Source of the DNA: Acidobacteriota bacterium
Lineage (GTDB): Bacteria; Acidobacteriota; Terriglobia; Terriglobales; Acidobacteriaceae
NCBI GenBank assembly: GCA_021805265.1
Contig: JAJZFR010000179.1
Location: forward strand, 1-14,128
Length of the DNA stretch: 14,128 bases
Reading direction: 5' to 3'
Shown here piece by piece: positions 7,562-14,128 of the stretch (position 1 is its first letter; every line of letters starts with the position of its first letter). A program made the translations under genes and the position numbers. Below the pieces are notes generated by a model that was given only the letters and a program-made list of their open reading frames with translations, did not search any database and was not told the DNA's origin.

Positions 7562-8524
7562 ATGAACTCCACTTCCGTCGAACCCATCCGCAAAGGCGCC
7601 CAAAGCCGCCCCCCTCGCCACCTCGGCGTCCTCGGCGTCCCGCTCGACCTCGGCGCAAGCCGGCGCGGCGTCGATATGGGACCATCCGCCGTCCGGGTCG
7701 CTGGCCTGGACACCCATCTCGCAGCACTCGGCCACACCGTCACCGACAGCGGAAATATCCCCGTCGAAATCGCCGAAACCCAGCACTCCGGCAACCGCAA
7801 CGCCCGCTACCTCCAGGAGATTACCGACACCTGCGCTCGAACCGCCCAGGCTGTCCTCGAAATCCTCACCCTCGGCCAGACCCCGCTGGTACTCGGCGGC
7901 GACCACTCCATGGCCGCTGGCTCTGTCAGCGGCGTCGCCGAGTTTTATCGCCGCCAGGGCCAGAAGATCGGCGTCCTCTGGCTCGACGCACACTCCGACA
8001 TCAACACCCCCCAGACCTCGCCCTCCGGCAACGTCCACGGCATGCCGCTGGCCGCGCTGCTCGGCCTCGGCCCCGAACCGCTCAGCTCCATCCTCCACTC
8101 TCAGCCCAAAATCGCTCCCGAAAATACCGCTCTCATCGGCATTCGCGACGTCGATTCGGCCGAACGCGAAAACCTCCGCCGCGCCGGTGTCACCGGCGTC
8201 TTCACCATGCGCGACATTGACGAGCGCGGACTCCGCTCCGTCATGGAAGAGGCACTCAGAATCGTAAGCGACGGCACCGCCGGCTTTCACGTCTCGCTCG
8301 ACATGGACTGGATTGACCCGGAAGACGCGCCCGGCGTCGGAACTCCCGTCCGCGGCGGAGCCACCTATCGCGAAGCCCACCTCGCCATGGAGATCATCGC
8401 CGACCACGGCAACCTGCTCAGCCTCGAAATCGTCGAAGTCAACCCCGTGCTCGACGAACACAACCGCACCGCCGAACTCGCCGTCGAACTCGCCTGCTCC
8501 GCCTTCGGCAAGAAAATCCTCTGA
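7562..8524 (+). CDS. rocF: Arginase (ureohydrolase family)
   Basis: This cytoplasmic manganese enzyme would hydrolyse L-arginine to L-ornithine and urea. It has 320 residues, the usual family length. All six metal ligands of the ureohydrolase fold are visible: His115 in GGDHS, Asp142/His144/Asp146 in LDAHSDINTP, and Asp247/Asp249 in SLDMDWIDP. The SGNVHGMP loop (155-162), with His159, and the acidic Glu292 in VEVNP match the substrate-binding residues of true arginases, which argues against agmatinase or formiminoglutamase. The C-terminus has NRTAELAVEL, also arginase-like. It is divergent from the cyclase, and 112 bp separate it from ddl on the same strand. No urease gene is in view, so the fate of the urea cannot be read here. 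The alternative is a close ureohydrolase relative with another guanidino substrate. Confidence 0.93.
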   Translation: MNSTSVEPIRKGAQSRPPRHLGVLGVPLDLGASRRGVDMGPSAVRVAGLDTHLAALGHTVTDSGNIPVEIAETQHSGNRNARYLQEITDTCARTAQAVLEILTLGQTPLVLGGDHSMAAGSVSGVAEFYRRQGQKIGVLWLDAHSDINTPQTSPSGNVHGMPLAALLGLGPEPLSSILHSQPKIAPENTALIGIRDVDSAERENLRRAGVTGVFTMRDIDERGLRSVMEEALRIVSDGTAGFHVSLDMDWIDPEDAPGVGTPVRGGATYREAHLAMEIIADHGNLLSLEIVEVNPVLDEHNRTAELAVELACSAFGKKIL

Positions 8525-8620
8525 CTCAGAACCCGTTAACTCTGGCCGCCTTGCCGTCCATTCCGGGAAGGCTATCGGCCAACTCCCGACCTCCGGTTCC
8601 GGACACCGCGAAAAGCCAGC

Positions 8621-8626
8621 TAGAAT
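8621..8626 (+). promoter_or_regulatory. Putative -10 element TAGAAT before ddl
   Basis: TAGAAT (5 of 6 to TATAAT) lies 10 nt before the ddl ATG. Transcription would start about 7 nt after it, giving a leader of only a few bases. A poor -35 (TTCCGG, 8597-8602) sits 18 nt upstream. The lack of a Shine-Dalgarno before ddl fits a near-leaderless message, but this is an inference from one hexamer. Confidence 0.35.
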
Positions 8627-8636
8627 CGAAACTGTC

Positions 8637-9776
<1,140 letters not shown>

Positions 9777-9916
9777 CCAGGCGGGGAAGGAACACTCCGG
9801 AACCTTTTCCACGCTTTCGTTGTCTATCCTCACAGGTGTATCGTTTCTCTCAGTGCCTCAGTCGGGTTGGAGCGCCCGGGTATCGCGCGATTCCTGTCAA
9901 TGCACGGAAGGACTCC

Positions 9917-10420
9917 ATGACCCTGCTCGACGCACCCCGCTACGACGCCGCCCGCGCCCGGCGACGCATCCAATGGACACTCGGTTCGCTCGGCAGTGTC
10001 TTTGTGCTTTTCCTCGCCGCGTGGCTCGCCGTCGGCCACCCCGTCGAAGCTCCCTGGAACTGGTACAACTACTGGATCGCGCAGCGCGTCACCAACCGCT
10101 TCCTCGCGACCGTCGAGCGCAACGATCTCACCGCTGCCTACGCCATCTGGAACCACGACCCCAACTGGCAGCAGCACCCCGCGAACTACTCCACCTATCC
10201 CTTCGCCCGCTTCCAGCAGGACTGGGGCCGCAACAGCACACAGAACGACTACGGCGCCTTCAACAGCCACCAGATCATCGCCGCCCGCACCTGGGGCACC
10301 GCCGTCGTCGTCGCCGCGCTCATCAACGGTCGCAAGAGCAAACCGCTCTTCCTCGCCTGGGACCGCAAGGCGCACACCCTCGGCTACTCGCCCGTCGAGT
10401 TGACCCTGCCTGCGGAGTAA
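9917..10420 (+). CDS. Hypothetical single-pass membrane protein
   Basis: I do not recognise this 167-residue protein. It has a short basic N-terminus (ARARRR, 12-17), one membrane helix (about residues 22-40), then an outward-facing domain of about 125 residues rich in Trp, Tyr and Asn (PWNWYNYW, 46-53; IWNHDPNWQQ, 77-86). The pattern of a helix (VTNRFLATVERNDLTAAYAIW), a middle strand pair and a final DRKAHTLGYSPVEL strand could be a small alpha-beta fold. Basic residues before the helix and none after suggest the domain is periplasmic. GGAAGGA (9906-9912) ends 4 nt before the ATG, which settles this start over the in-frame ATG at 9836. It stands 140 bp after ddl and could be read with it. 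Its 3' end faces the fabD remnant. Confidence 0.75.
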   Translation: MTLLDAPRYDAARARRRIQWTLGSLGSVFVLFLAAWLAVGHPVEAPWNWYNYWIAQRVTNRFLATVERNDLTAAYAIWNHDPNWQQHPANYSTYPFARFQQDWGRNSTQNDYGAFNSHQIIAARTWGTAVVVAALINGRKSKPLFLAWDRKAHTLGYSPVELTLPAE

Positions 10421-10461
10421 CGGTTCAGCAGCCTGTCCGGCAAAAAATCGGCAGCGGAAGA

Positions 10462-10608
10462 TCAAAGCGTGGCCAGTTCGGCCGGCGTCTTTTCCAGGCT
10501 TGCGGGGTCTTCAACGTTCATGCACTTCTGGCTGCGGTCGATCTGGCGCATCAGACCGGAAAGTACTTTGCCCCGTGACCTGCCCCCCGAGAACTCTACC
10601 AATCTGAA
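10462..10608 (-). pseudogene. fabD: C-terminal remnant of malonyl-CoA:ACP transacylase (fabD)
   Basis: The minus strand encodes FRLVEF, six unmatched residues (SGGRSR), then GKVLSGLMRQIDRSQ and NVEDPASLEKT, with a stop at 10462-10464. This resembles the last ~45 residues of FabD, where the usual reading is FVEFGPGKVLSGLMRQIDR. GP has been replaced by SGGRSR, equal to a 12-bp insertion. The catalytic GHSxG and active-site His regions are absent. Upstream the frame turns into Pro/Glu-rich non-protein sequence, so this is a fragment and not a gene. A working fabD would be elsewhere. It may mark a past rearrangement or duplication of a fatty-acid synthesis locus. Assignment is from memory of the family's C-terminus. 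Confidence 0.6.
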
Positions 10609-10770
10609 CTGGAGTTCTCTCGTAATCTGAGCGAGGAACCCAGATCCGAAAATCAGGGACCTGGGACGCCCTGGCTCCACTGGTTCAGCCGGATGGGGTT
10701 CATCCGGCTGAGGGGGTGTTTTCGGAGTTGCGCCGTGAGAGATACTTCGACGCAATCTGCGGGGAGCTGG
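10609..10770. other. Non-coding part of the 350-bp gap between two convergent genes
   Basis: The gap 10421-10770 holds the fabD fragment (10462-10608) and a hairpin (10685-10711). The remainder shows no credible gene or RNA. The minus-strand frame across it is Pro-rich with no family match. Confidence 0.5.
10685..10711. terminator. Perfect 11-bp hairpin, terminator-like
   Basis: TCAGCCGGATG (10685-10695) and CATCCGGCTGA (10701-10711) pair perfectly around a 5-nt loop GGGTT. On the plus strand the stem is followed by GGGGGTGTTTT, a weak T-run; on the minus strand no T-run follows. It lies 60 nt past the GH2 stop and could end either transcript, most likely as a weak or factor-assisted terminator. 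Confidence 0.45.
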
Positions 10771-12639
10771 CTACTGGGCCTTGCCGACGGTCTTGTCGAC
10801 GTAGGCTTTCTGGAGGACGTAGAAGGCTTCCTTTTTCTGGCCCTGGTCGCTGATGAGGCCTTTGCGATTGAAGCCGTCCTGGATGCCGGGCAGGACGCGG
10901 ACAGGGGAGCGGAAGTCCATGAGCACCCATGGGCTCATGCCGCGGAGCTGGGGAATTTTGTTGAGCATGACCATCTGATGCTGATAGACATTGGCCTGGT
11001 ACTCCTCGGTCCAGCGGTCGTCGGGGCCGCCGTGGAGGCCGGCTTTGGCTCCGGCGCCAAACTCGCTCATGATGACGGGCTTGTCGTAGGCGATCTTCCA
11101 GGTGAATTTGTCGATGTCTTCAGGATGGCGCTCGTACCATCCGATGTACTCGTTGGTTCCGATGACGTCGAGGGCTGCGCCGAGGGGGTCATCGACGATC
11201 TTGGTGTCGTCGGTGCCGTGGACGAGGAGAGCGGCGGTGATGAGTCGTGTGGGGTCGATGGAGCGGGCGTGGTCGGCGAGCGCGGTGATGAATTTGGTGC
11301 GGTCGTCGTTGATGGGGGTTTCGTTGGCCATGGACCAGAGGATGATCGAGGGGTGGTTGCGGGAGGTGTTGATCTCCTCGTCGAGCTGGTTCTGAGCGTT
11401 GGCGTATACGGCGGGGTTATCGAACTGGACGGCCCAGTAGACGGGGTTTTCCGACCAGACCATGAGGCCGAGGCGGTCGGCGGTGTGGAGCATGGTTTCG
11501 TCGTGCGGGTAATGGGCGAGGCGGACGTAGTTGCACCCGAGTTCCTTGGCCCATCCGAGGAGGGTTTCGGCGTCCTTGTAGCTGTAGGCGCGACCGGTGC
11601 GGTAGGGAGCTTCGGCGTGGATGGAGATGCCGCGGAGGAAGACAGGCGAGCCGTTGAGGAGGATTTCAGTGCCGCGGACCTCGATGGTGCGGAAGCCGAT
11701 TTCGTCCTGCAGTGAGTCAGCGCCGGCGGTGAGGCGGACACGGTAGAGTTTGGGCGATTCGGGGGACCAGAGCTTGAGTCCGGCGGGATGGAAGGCAATG
11801 GCGGCGCGACCGTCGGCGCCGAGCGTGGCGGATGTTTTGGCGTTCAATTCGGCGATCGAGACTTCGACGGCTTCGCCGGGTTTGGCGTTGGCAACGTGGA
11901 CCCAGCCATCCACCTCGGAGCGGTCTGCACGGTTGAGATGGAGGTCGAACTGGTCGATGAAGGCGTCGGGAACCTCGATGAGGCCGACCTCGCGGGTGAG
12001 TCCGCCGTAGTTGAACCAGTCGGTCTTGGTAGTGGGTACGCCATCTTCGTGCCGGGTGTCATCGACGACGGCGACGATGAAGTTGTGTCCGGGGACGAGG
12101 GCTGGAGTGACTTCACAGGCGAAGGCGGTGAATCCGCCGGTGTGGTCGCAGATGCGCTTGCCGTTGACCCAGAAGATGGACTTGTAGTTGGCTGCGCCGA
12201 CGCGGAGGAAGACTTTGGTTCCGGGCTTGAGGTTGTAGTCGAAGTCCTTCTGGTACCACATGGGGCCTTCATAGAAGAAGAGCTCCGCGATCTGCGTGTT
12301 CCAGTCGCCGGGGACGTGGAGGGTGGGGGACTGGGCGAAGTCGTAATCGAGAGGGAACGGGTCGCCGGGCTTGGCCTTGGCGTTCATGAACCAGCCGCGC
12401 TTGCTCTCGTGTTTGTGGAAGTCGTAGAGTCCGCCGAAGTAGGGGTCGGGGATGGAGTGCCAGTCTCCGTTGAGGGACATGGCGGGACGCTCATCGCCGC
12501 CGGTGAGGACGATGGGCGCTTTGTTGGTGGGCGAAGCCTGCTCGGTCGCGGGGGACTGGGCGAGCGCAGTTGCGGCGAACAACGTGGTGAAACCAAGGCA
12601 GGCGACTGCGCTGGCAACAAGCTTCATCAGATTCCTCAT
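10771..12639 (-). CDS. Secreted glycoside hydrolase family 2, beta-glucuronidase-like
   Basis: This 622-residue enzyme should cleave terminal beta-linked sugars, most likely beta-glucuronides, outside the cytoplasm. Residues 1-27 are a Sec signal peptide ending ALA, with QS following. The GH2 order is present: jelly-roll sugar-binding domain (about 50-220, with MWYQKDF and VFLRVGAANYKSIFWVNG), Ig-like domain (about 221-320) and TIM barrel (about 321-610, from ILLNGSPVFLRGISIH). The acid/base Glu440 is in ILWSMANETP and the nucleophile Glu526 in VIMSEFGAGA. Near the end, Asn591-Arg-Lys593-Gly (FNRKG) matches the NxK motif that contacts the glucuronate carboxylate in bacterial beta-glucuronidases, supporting that specificity over galactosidase. 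It lacks the long C-terminal domains of LacZ. GAGGAG (12650-12645) lies 5 nt before the ATG. It stands alone, without sugar transport or regulator genes in view. Confidence 0.9.
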   Translation of the reverse strand: MRNLMKLVASAVACLGFTTLFAATALAQSPATEQASPTNKAPIVLTGGDERPAMSLNGDWHSIPDPYFGGLYDFHKHESKRGWFMNAKAKPGDPFPLDYDFAQSPTLHVPGDWNTQIAELFFYEGPMWYQKDFDYNLKPGTKVFLRVGAANYKSIFWVNGKRICDHTGGFTAFACEVTPALVPGHNFIVAVVDDTRHEDGVPTTKTDWFNYGGLTREVGLIEVPDAFIDQFDLHLNRADRSEVDGWVHVANAKPGEAVEVSIAELNAKTSATLGADGRAAIAFHPAGLKLWSPESPKLYRVRLTAGADSLQDEIGFRTIEVRGTEILLNGSPVFLRGISIHAEAPYRTGRAYSYKDAETLLGWAKELGCNYVRLAHYPHDETMLHTADRLGLMVWSENPVYWAVQFDNPAVYANAQNQLDEEINTSRNHPSIILWSMANETPINDDRTKFITALADHARSIDPTRLITAALLVHGTDDTKIVDDPLGAALDVIGTNEYIGWYERHPEDIDKFTWKIAYDKPVIMSEFGAGAKAGLHGGPDDRWTEEYQANVYQHQMVMLNKIPQLRGMSPWVLMDFRSPVRVLPGIQDGFNRKGLISDQGQKKEAFYVLQKAYVDKTVGKAQ

Positions 12640-12675
12640 GGCGACTCCTCATGGGACGGGTTTCAGGCAAACGTT

Positions 12676-12698
12676 GGATCGTTGATCTTGTTCGATCC
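12676..12698. promoter_or_regulatory. Inverted repeat GGATCG-N11-CGATCC upstream of the GH2 gene
   Basis: Exact 6-bp inverted copies (12676-12681 and 12693-12698) are separated by 11 nt containing another GATC. The site lies 37-59 bp before the GH2 start on the minus strand, a position where an operator would overlap the transcript start. It is a candidate binding site for a dimeric regulator only. Confidence 0.3.
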
Positions 12699-12764
12699 GG
12701 AGAGAGCGGGGCTGAGTCCGCGACAGCGACCGTGCGGAGGTCCGACCAGCAGAGGAAATCCATC

Positions 12765-12794
12765 GTACATGGCTGTGGTTGGTTCTGTACATGG
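12765..12794. repeat. Direct repeat GTACATGG, two copies 22 bp apart
   Basis: GTACATGG occurs at 12765-12772 and 12787-12794. The 22-bp period is two helical turns, so both copies face the same side of the DNA, about 130-155 bp before the GH2 start. This could be a regulator site. The stretch 12699-12870 otherwise shows no gene. Confidence 0.3.
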
Positions 12795-12871
12795 GGGGGA
12801 GGTGGGTTTGGGTCAGGAGTCCGGACTGTTTTCACATTGGGTGTAGAGCGATCGGGTCGGGATTTCAAGGC

Positions 12872-12920
12872 AAAAAACAAATCCCCTCCCGCCCAGTGCT
12901 TCGGCGGGAGGGGATTTGTT
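12872..12920 (-). terminator. Strong intrinsic terminator of rpsU
   Basis: An 18-bp perfect stem (12876-12893 with 12903-12920, core CCCCTCCCGCC) closes on a 9-nt loop. Read on the minus strand it is followed by a run of six T (12877-12872, partly in the stem base). It stands about 100 nt past the rpsU stop. On the plus strand the following T-run is poor (GCTTTCG), so it mainly serves rpsU and shields the GH2 promoter region from read-through. Confidence 0.85.
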
Positions 12921-12938
12921 GCTTTCGGGCAAATCGAC

Positions 12939-12988
12939 TTGTCAACGGGGCAACGTGTCAACGAATCAACAGATCAACAGATCGATGA
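12939..12988. repeat. Degenerate short tandem repeat (TCAACR)
   Basis: The stretch between the rpsU stop and its terminator carries repeated variants of an 8-base unit: GTCAACGG, GTCAACGA, ATCAACAG, ATCAACAG, ATCGATGA. The last four are consecutive from 12957. It would lie in the rpsU 3' untranslated region. No function is evident. Confidence 0.4.
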
Positions 12989-13018
12989 CCGGCACGGCTC
13001 CGTCGATTGCCCTCTCGA

Positions 13019-13216
13019 TCAGTCCTGCTCTTTACGAGCCTTCTTGCGATTCCGCTTGCGCGCCAGTGCTTCCTTGACGCGGCGCTTCTCGCCCGGCTTC
13101 AGGTAATAGGAGTGACGTTTGACTTCCTTGATAATGTCTTCCTGTTGTACCTTCCGCTTGAAGCGACGGAGCGCGTTTTCCAGCGGCTCGCCTTCCTGCA
13201 CACGAACCTCTGCCAT
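13019..13216 (-). CDS. rpsU: 30S ribosomal protein S21
   Basis: This small basic protein (65 residues) of the 30S subunit helps mRNA binding near the anti-Shine-Dalgarno region. The sequence starts MAEVRVQEGEPLENALRRFKRKV, followed by the variable EDIIKEVKRHSYYLKPGEKRR segment and a Lys/Arg-rich tail (ALARKRNRKKARKEQD), all as in bacterial S21. Its Shine-Dalgarno is nearly perfect: GGAGGT at 13231-13226, 9 nt before the ATG. A promoter and a strong terminator bracket it, so it looks like a single-gene transcript, divergent from the carbonic anhydrase homologue. Confidence 0.96.
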   Translation of the reverse strand: MAEVRVQEGEPLENALRRFKRKVQQEDIIKEVKRHSYYLKPGEKRRVKEALARKRNRKKARKEQD

Positions 13217-13255
13217 TGGGATTACACCTCCAGACTCGCCAGCATGGCTGCTACA

Positions 13256-13284
13256 AGCATACGGGATTCACACTTTCCAGACAA
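13256..13284 (-). promoter_or_regulatory. Putative sigma-70-type promoter of rpsU
   Basis: On the minus strand TTGTCT (13284-13279) and TATGCT (13261-13256) are separated by exactly 17 nt, each matching four of six consensus bases. The transcript start would fall near 13249, leaving a leader of about 33 nt that contains the strong ribosome-binding site. Confidence 0.45.
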
Positions 13285-13349
13285 CCCGCCAGCCCCGGTC
13301 TCCCACCGAAACAACAAAGCGACCGTCGCCTCCCATCCTTGCCGCCACG

Positions 13350-13355
13350 TATACT
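13350..13355 (+). promoter_or_regulatory. Putative -10 element TATACT of the carbonic anhydrase homologue
   Basis: TATACT matches five of six bases of the -10 consensus and lies 28 nt before the TTG start, with the ribosome-binding site between them. No good -35 is seen at the proper distance. Confidence 0.35.
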
Positions 13356-13371
13356 CAATCTCGGATTCCAG

Positions 13372-13375
13372 GGAG
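13372..13375 (+). promoter_or_regulatory. Shine-Dalgarno GGAG selecting the TTG start at 13384
   Basis: GGAG within AGGGAG lies 8 nt before TTG 13384. No in-frame ATG or GTG near this point has a comparable site, and the conserved protein begins right after the TTG. Confidence 0.6.
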
Positions 13376-13383
13376 AAATAACT

Positions 13384-13902
13384 TTGATCCGAACCTATTC
13401 TGGCAAGTCACCGACCATCGCCGAGGGCTGTTACGTCGATCCCTCCGCTCAGCTCATCGGCGACGTCACCCTCGGTGCGCACGCGAGCGTCTGGATGAAT
13501 GCCGTCCTTCGCGGCGACGTACACTCCATCCGTGTCGGCGCAAAGTCCAACGTTCAGGATTGCGCCGTCCTCCACGGCCAGCGCAATCTCTATCCCGTCC
13601 TCGTCGGCGAGCTGGTCACCATCGGCCACAACGCCACCGTCCACGGCTGCGTCGTCGAGGACGCCGTGCTCATCGGCATCGGTGCGCGCGTACTCAACAA
13701 CTGCCACATCGGCGAAGGCTCCATCATCGCCGCCGGCGCGGTCGTCCCCGAAGGAACCACCGTGCCCCCGCGTACGCTCTGGGCCGGAGTCCCTGCCAGA
13801 ATGCGACGCGAACTCACCGACGCCGACCGCGAGATGATCCTCCACTACGCCCGAAACTACCTCGACTACACCGAAATCTATCTCCGCGAGTCTGAAAAAT
13901 AG
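13384..13902 (+). CDS. Gamma-class carbonic anhydrase family protein (left-handed beta-helix)
   Basis: This 172-residue cytoplasmic protein of hexapeptide-repeat, left-handed beta-helix fold is like YrdA/PaaY/Cam homologues; such proteins form trimers with metal at the subunit interface. The helix turns are visible from CYVDPSAQLIGDVTLGAHASVW to GSIIAAGAVVPEGTTVP. The three His ligands of the family are present: His64 (VLHGQ), His82 and His87 (IGHNATVHGC). LWAGVPARMRRELT then leads to a C-terminal helix (REMILHYARNYLDYTEIY). Carbonic anhydrase activity is proven for only some family members, so hydration of CO2 is likely but not certain. Translation is taken from TTG 13384; the upstream open frame to 13216 overlaps rpsU and lacks family similarity. 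The TAG stop sits on the border of a MITE-like element, so the C-terminus may have been set by its insertion. Confidence 0.9.
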   Translation: MIRTYSGKSPTIAEGCYVDPSAQLIGDVTLGAHASVWMNAVLRGDVHSIRVGAKSNVQDCAVLHGQRNLYPVLVGELVTIGHNATVHGCVVEDAVLIGIGARVLNNCHIGEGSIIAAGAVVPEGTTVPPRTLWAGVPARMRRELTDADREMILHYARNYLDYTEIYLRESEK

Positions 13903-14015
13903 AGCAGTTCCACAGTAGGTATACCCAGCGGGAGTGTATCTTCGCGCAGCTTTTCCTTAAGAAAAGCTGCACCTCGCAATTTTGGCTCGGGCACAGTAAC
14001 GGTGAAACTGCTCTA
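13900..14015. mobile_element. MITE-like palindromic element with TA-flanked terminal inverted repeats
   Basis: GAGCAGTTCCAC (13902-13913) and GTGAAACTGCTC (14002-14013) are inverted copies with one mismatch, each flanked by TA (13900-13901 and 14014-14015). A perfect 10-bp stem with a 5-nt loop (GCAGCTTTTC, 13946-13955, with 13961-13970) sits in the exact centre. The intermediate arms pair only partly. There is no coding capacity. Short size, terminal repeats and TA flanks fit a non-autonomous element mobilised by an IS630/Tc1-mariner-type transposase. A structured intergenic RNA or repeat of another kind is the alternative. It lies between convergent genes. Confidence 0.6.
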
Positions 14016-14044
14016 AACCTCGCGCTCACCTGGCAATGCGCACA

Positions 14045-14073
14045 AAAAAGCCCCGCTTTCCGCGAGGCTTTTT
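14045..14073. terminator. Bidirectional intrinsic terminator
   Basis: AAAAAGCC (14045-14052) pairs with GGCTTTTT (14066-14073), with an inner CGC/GCG pair, one C-A mismatch and a TTTCC loop. A/T runs on both sides let it work in both directions. It is 19 nt past the stop of the minus-strand gene at 14093 and also downstream of the carbonic anhydrase homologue. Confidence 0.75.
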
Positions 14074-14092
14074 CCTGATTCCGCTGCCGCCT

Positions 14093-14128
14093 TCAGGCGC
14101 CTGCCGGACGCGGATTCGACTTGTCATA
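14093..14128 (-). CDS. C-terminal end of an unidentified minus-strand gene (cut by window end)
   Basis: Eleven codons (YDKSNPRPAGA) precede a TGA at 14095-14093, followed after 19 nt by an intrinsic terminator with its T-run on this strand. That arrangement is what one expects at the end of a gene. One other minus frame is open but runs through the terminator, so it is less likely. Too little is present to name the product. Confidence 0.4.
   Translation of the reverse strand, partial: YDKSNPRPAGA

Noticed and set aside
7296..7727. N-terminal extension of the cyclase frame to 7727
   Set aside because: The added residues are Arg/Gly-rich, overlap the arginase start and precede a good signal peptide, so they are unlikely to be translated.
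10693..12846. Plus-strand open frames opposite the GH2 gene
   Set aside because: Val/Gly/Asp/Glu-rich shadow sequence; the minus strand encodes a complete GH2 enzyme.
12651..13106. Plus-strand open frame of 151 codons across the GH2-rpsU gap
   Set aside because: It runs through a perfect intrinsic terminator and the rpsU gene and shows no family features.
13946..13970. Central hairpin of the MITE-like element considered as an intrinsic terminator
   Set aside because: No T-run follows on either strand and the stem is placed exactly at the middle of a larger inverted repeat.

Overview
The window is a GC-rich, densely coded bacterial chromosome segment. Gene content and style suggest an acidobacterium, probably of the Terriglobia (Granulicella/Terriglobus/Edaphobacter type). 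This is inferred from recognisable protein families (an OB-repeat sensor diguanylate cyclase, a secreted amidohydrolase, a secreted family 2 glycoside hydrolase) and not from a marker gene. It reads as a mostly ordinary core/housekeeping region. I see no phage, CRISPR, toxin or defence genes and no rRNA or tRNA.

Layout. Positions 1-4828 carry a plus-strand run: the 3' end of thioredoxin reductase, a YggS-type PLP-binding protein with an in-frame 12-bp tandem repeat, a sodium:solute symporter, a DUF503/YlxP-like protein, and a secreted D-aminoacylase-like amidohydrolase whose usual N-terminal HxH metal motif is absent. Converging on this run is a minus-strand membrane diguanylate cyclase (about 4923-7295) with a four-repeat periplasmic region. 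Divergent from it are arginase (7562-8524), D-alanine-D-alanine ligase (8637-9776) and a small single-pass membrane protein of unknown function (9917-10420).

The next gap (10421-10770) holds a decayed C-terminal fragment of fabD on the minus strand and a perfect hairpin. A minus-strand secreted beta-glucuronidase-like GH2 enzyme follows (10771-12639), with candidate operator sequences upstream. Then come a strong terminator, rpsU (ribosomal protein S21, minus) and a divergent gamma-class carbonic anhydrase homologue (13384-13902) that starts with TTG. Its stop codon straddles the edge of a 116-bp MITE-like palindromic element (13900-14015). The window closes with a terminator and the last codons of a minus-strand gene that runs off the end.

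The genes do not form one pathway. The symporter, amidohydrolase and arginase could serve nitrogen or amino-acid scavenging, and Ddl with the D-aminoacylase-like enzyme touches D-amino-acid metabolism, but gene order is the only support for this. The most useful second looks are the MITE-like element at the gamma-carbonic anhydrase stop, the fabD remnant, the metal-site change in the amidohydrolase, the sensor architecture of the cyclase, and the two in-place tandem repeats (in yggS and at the symporter/DUF503 junction).
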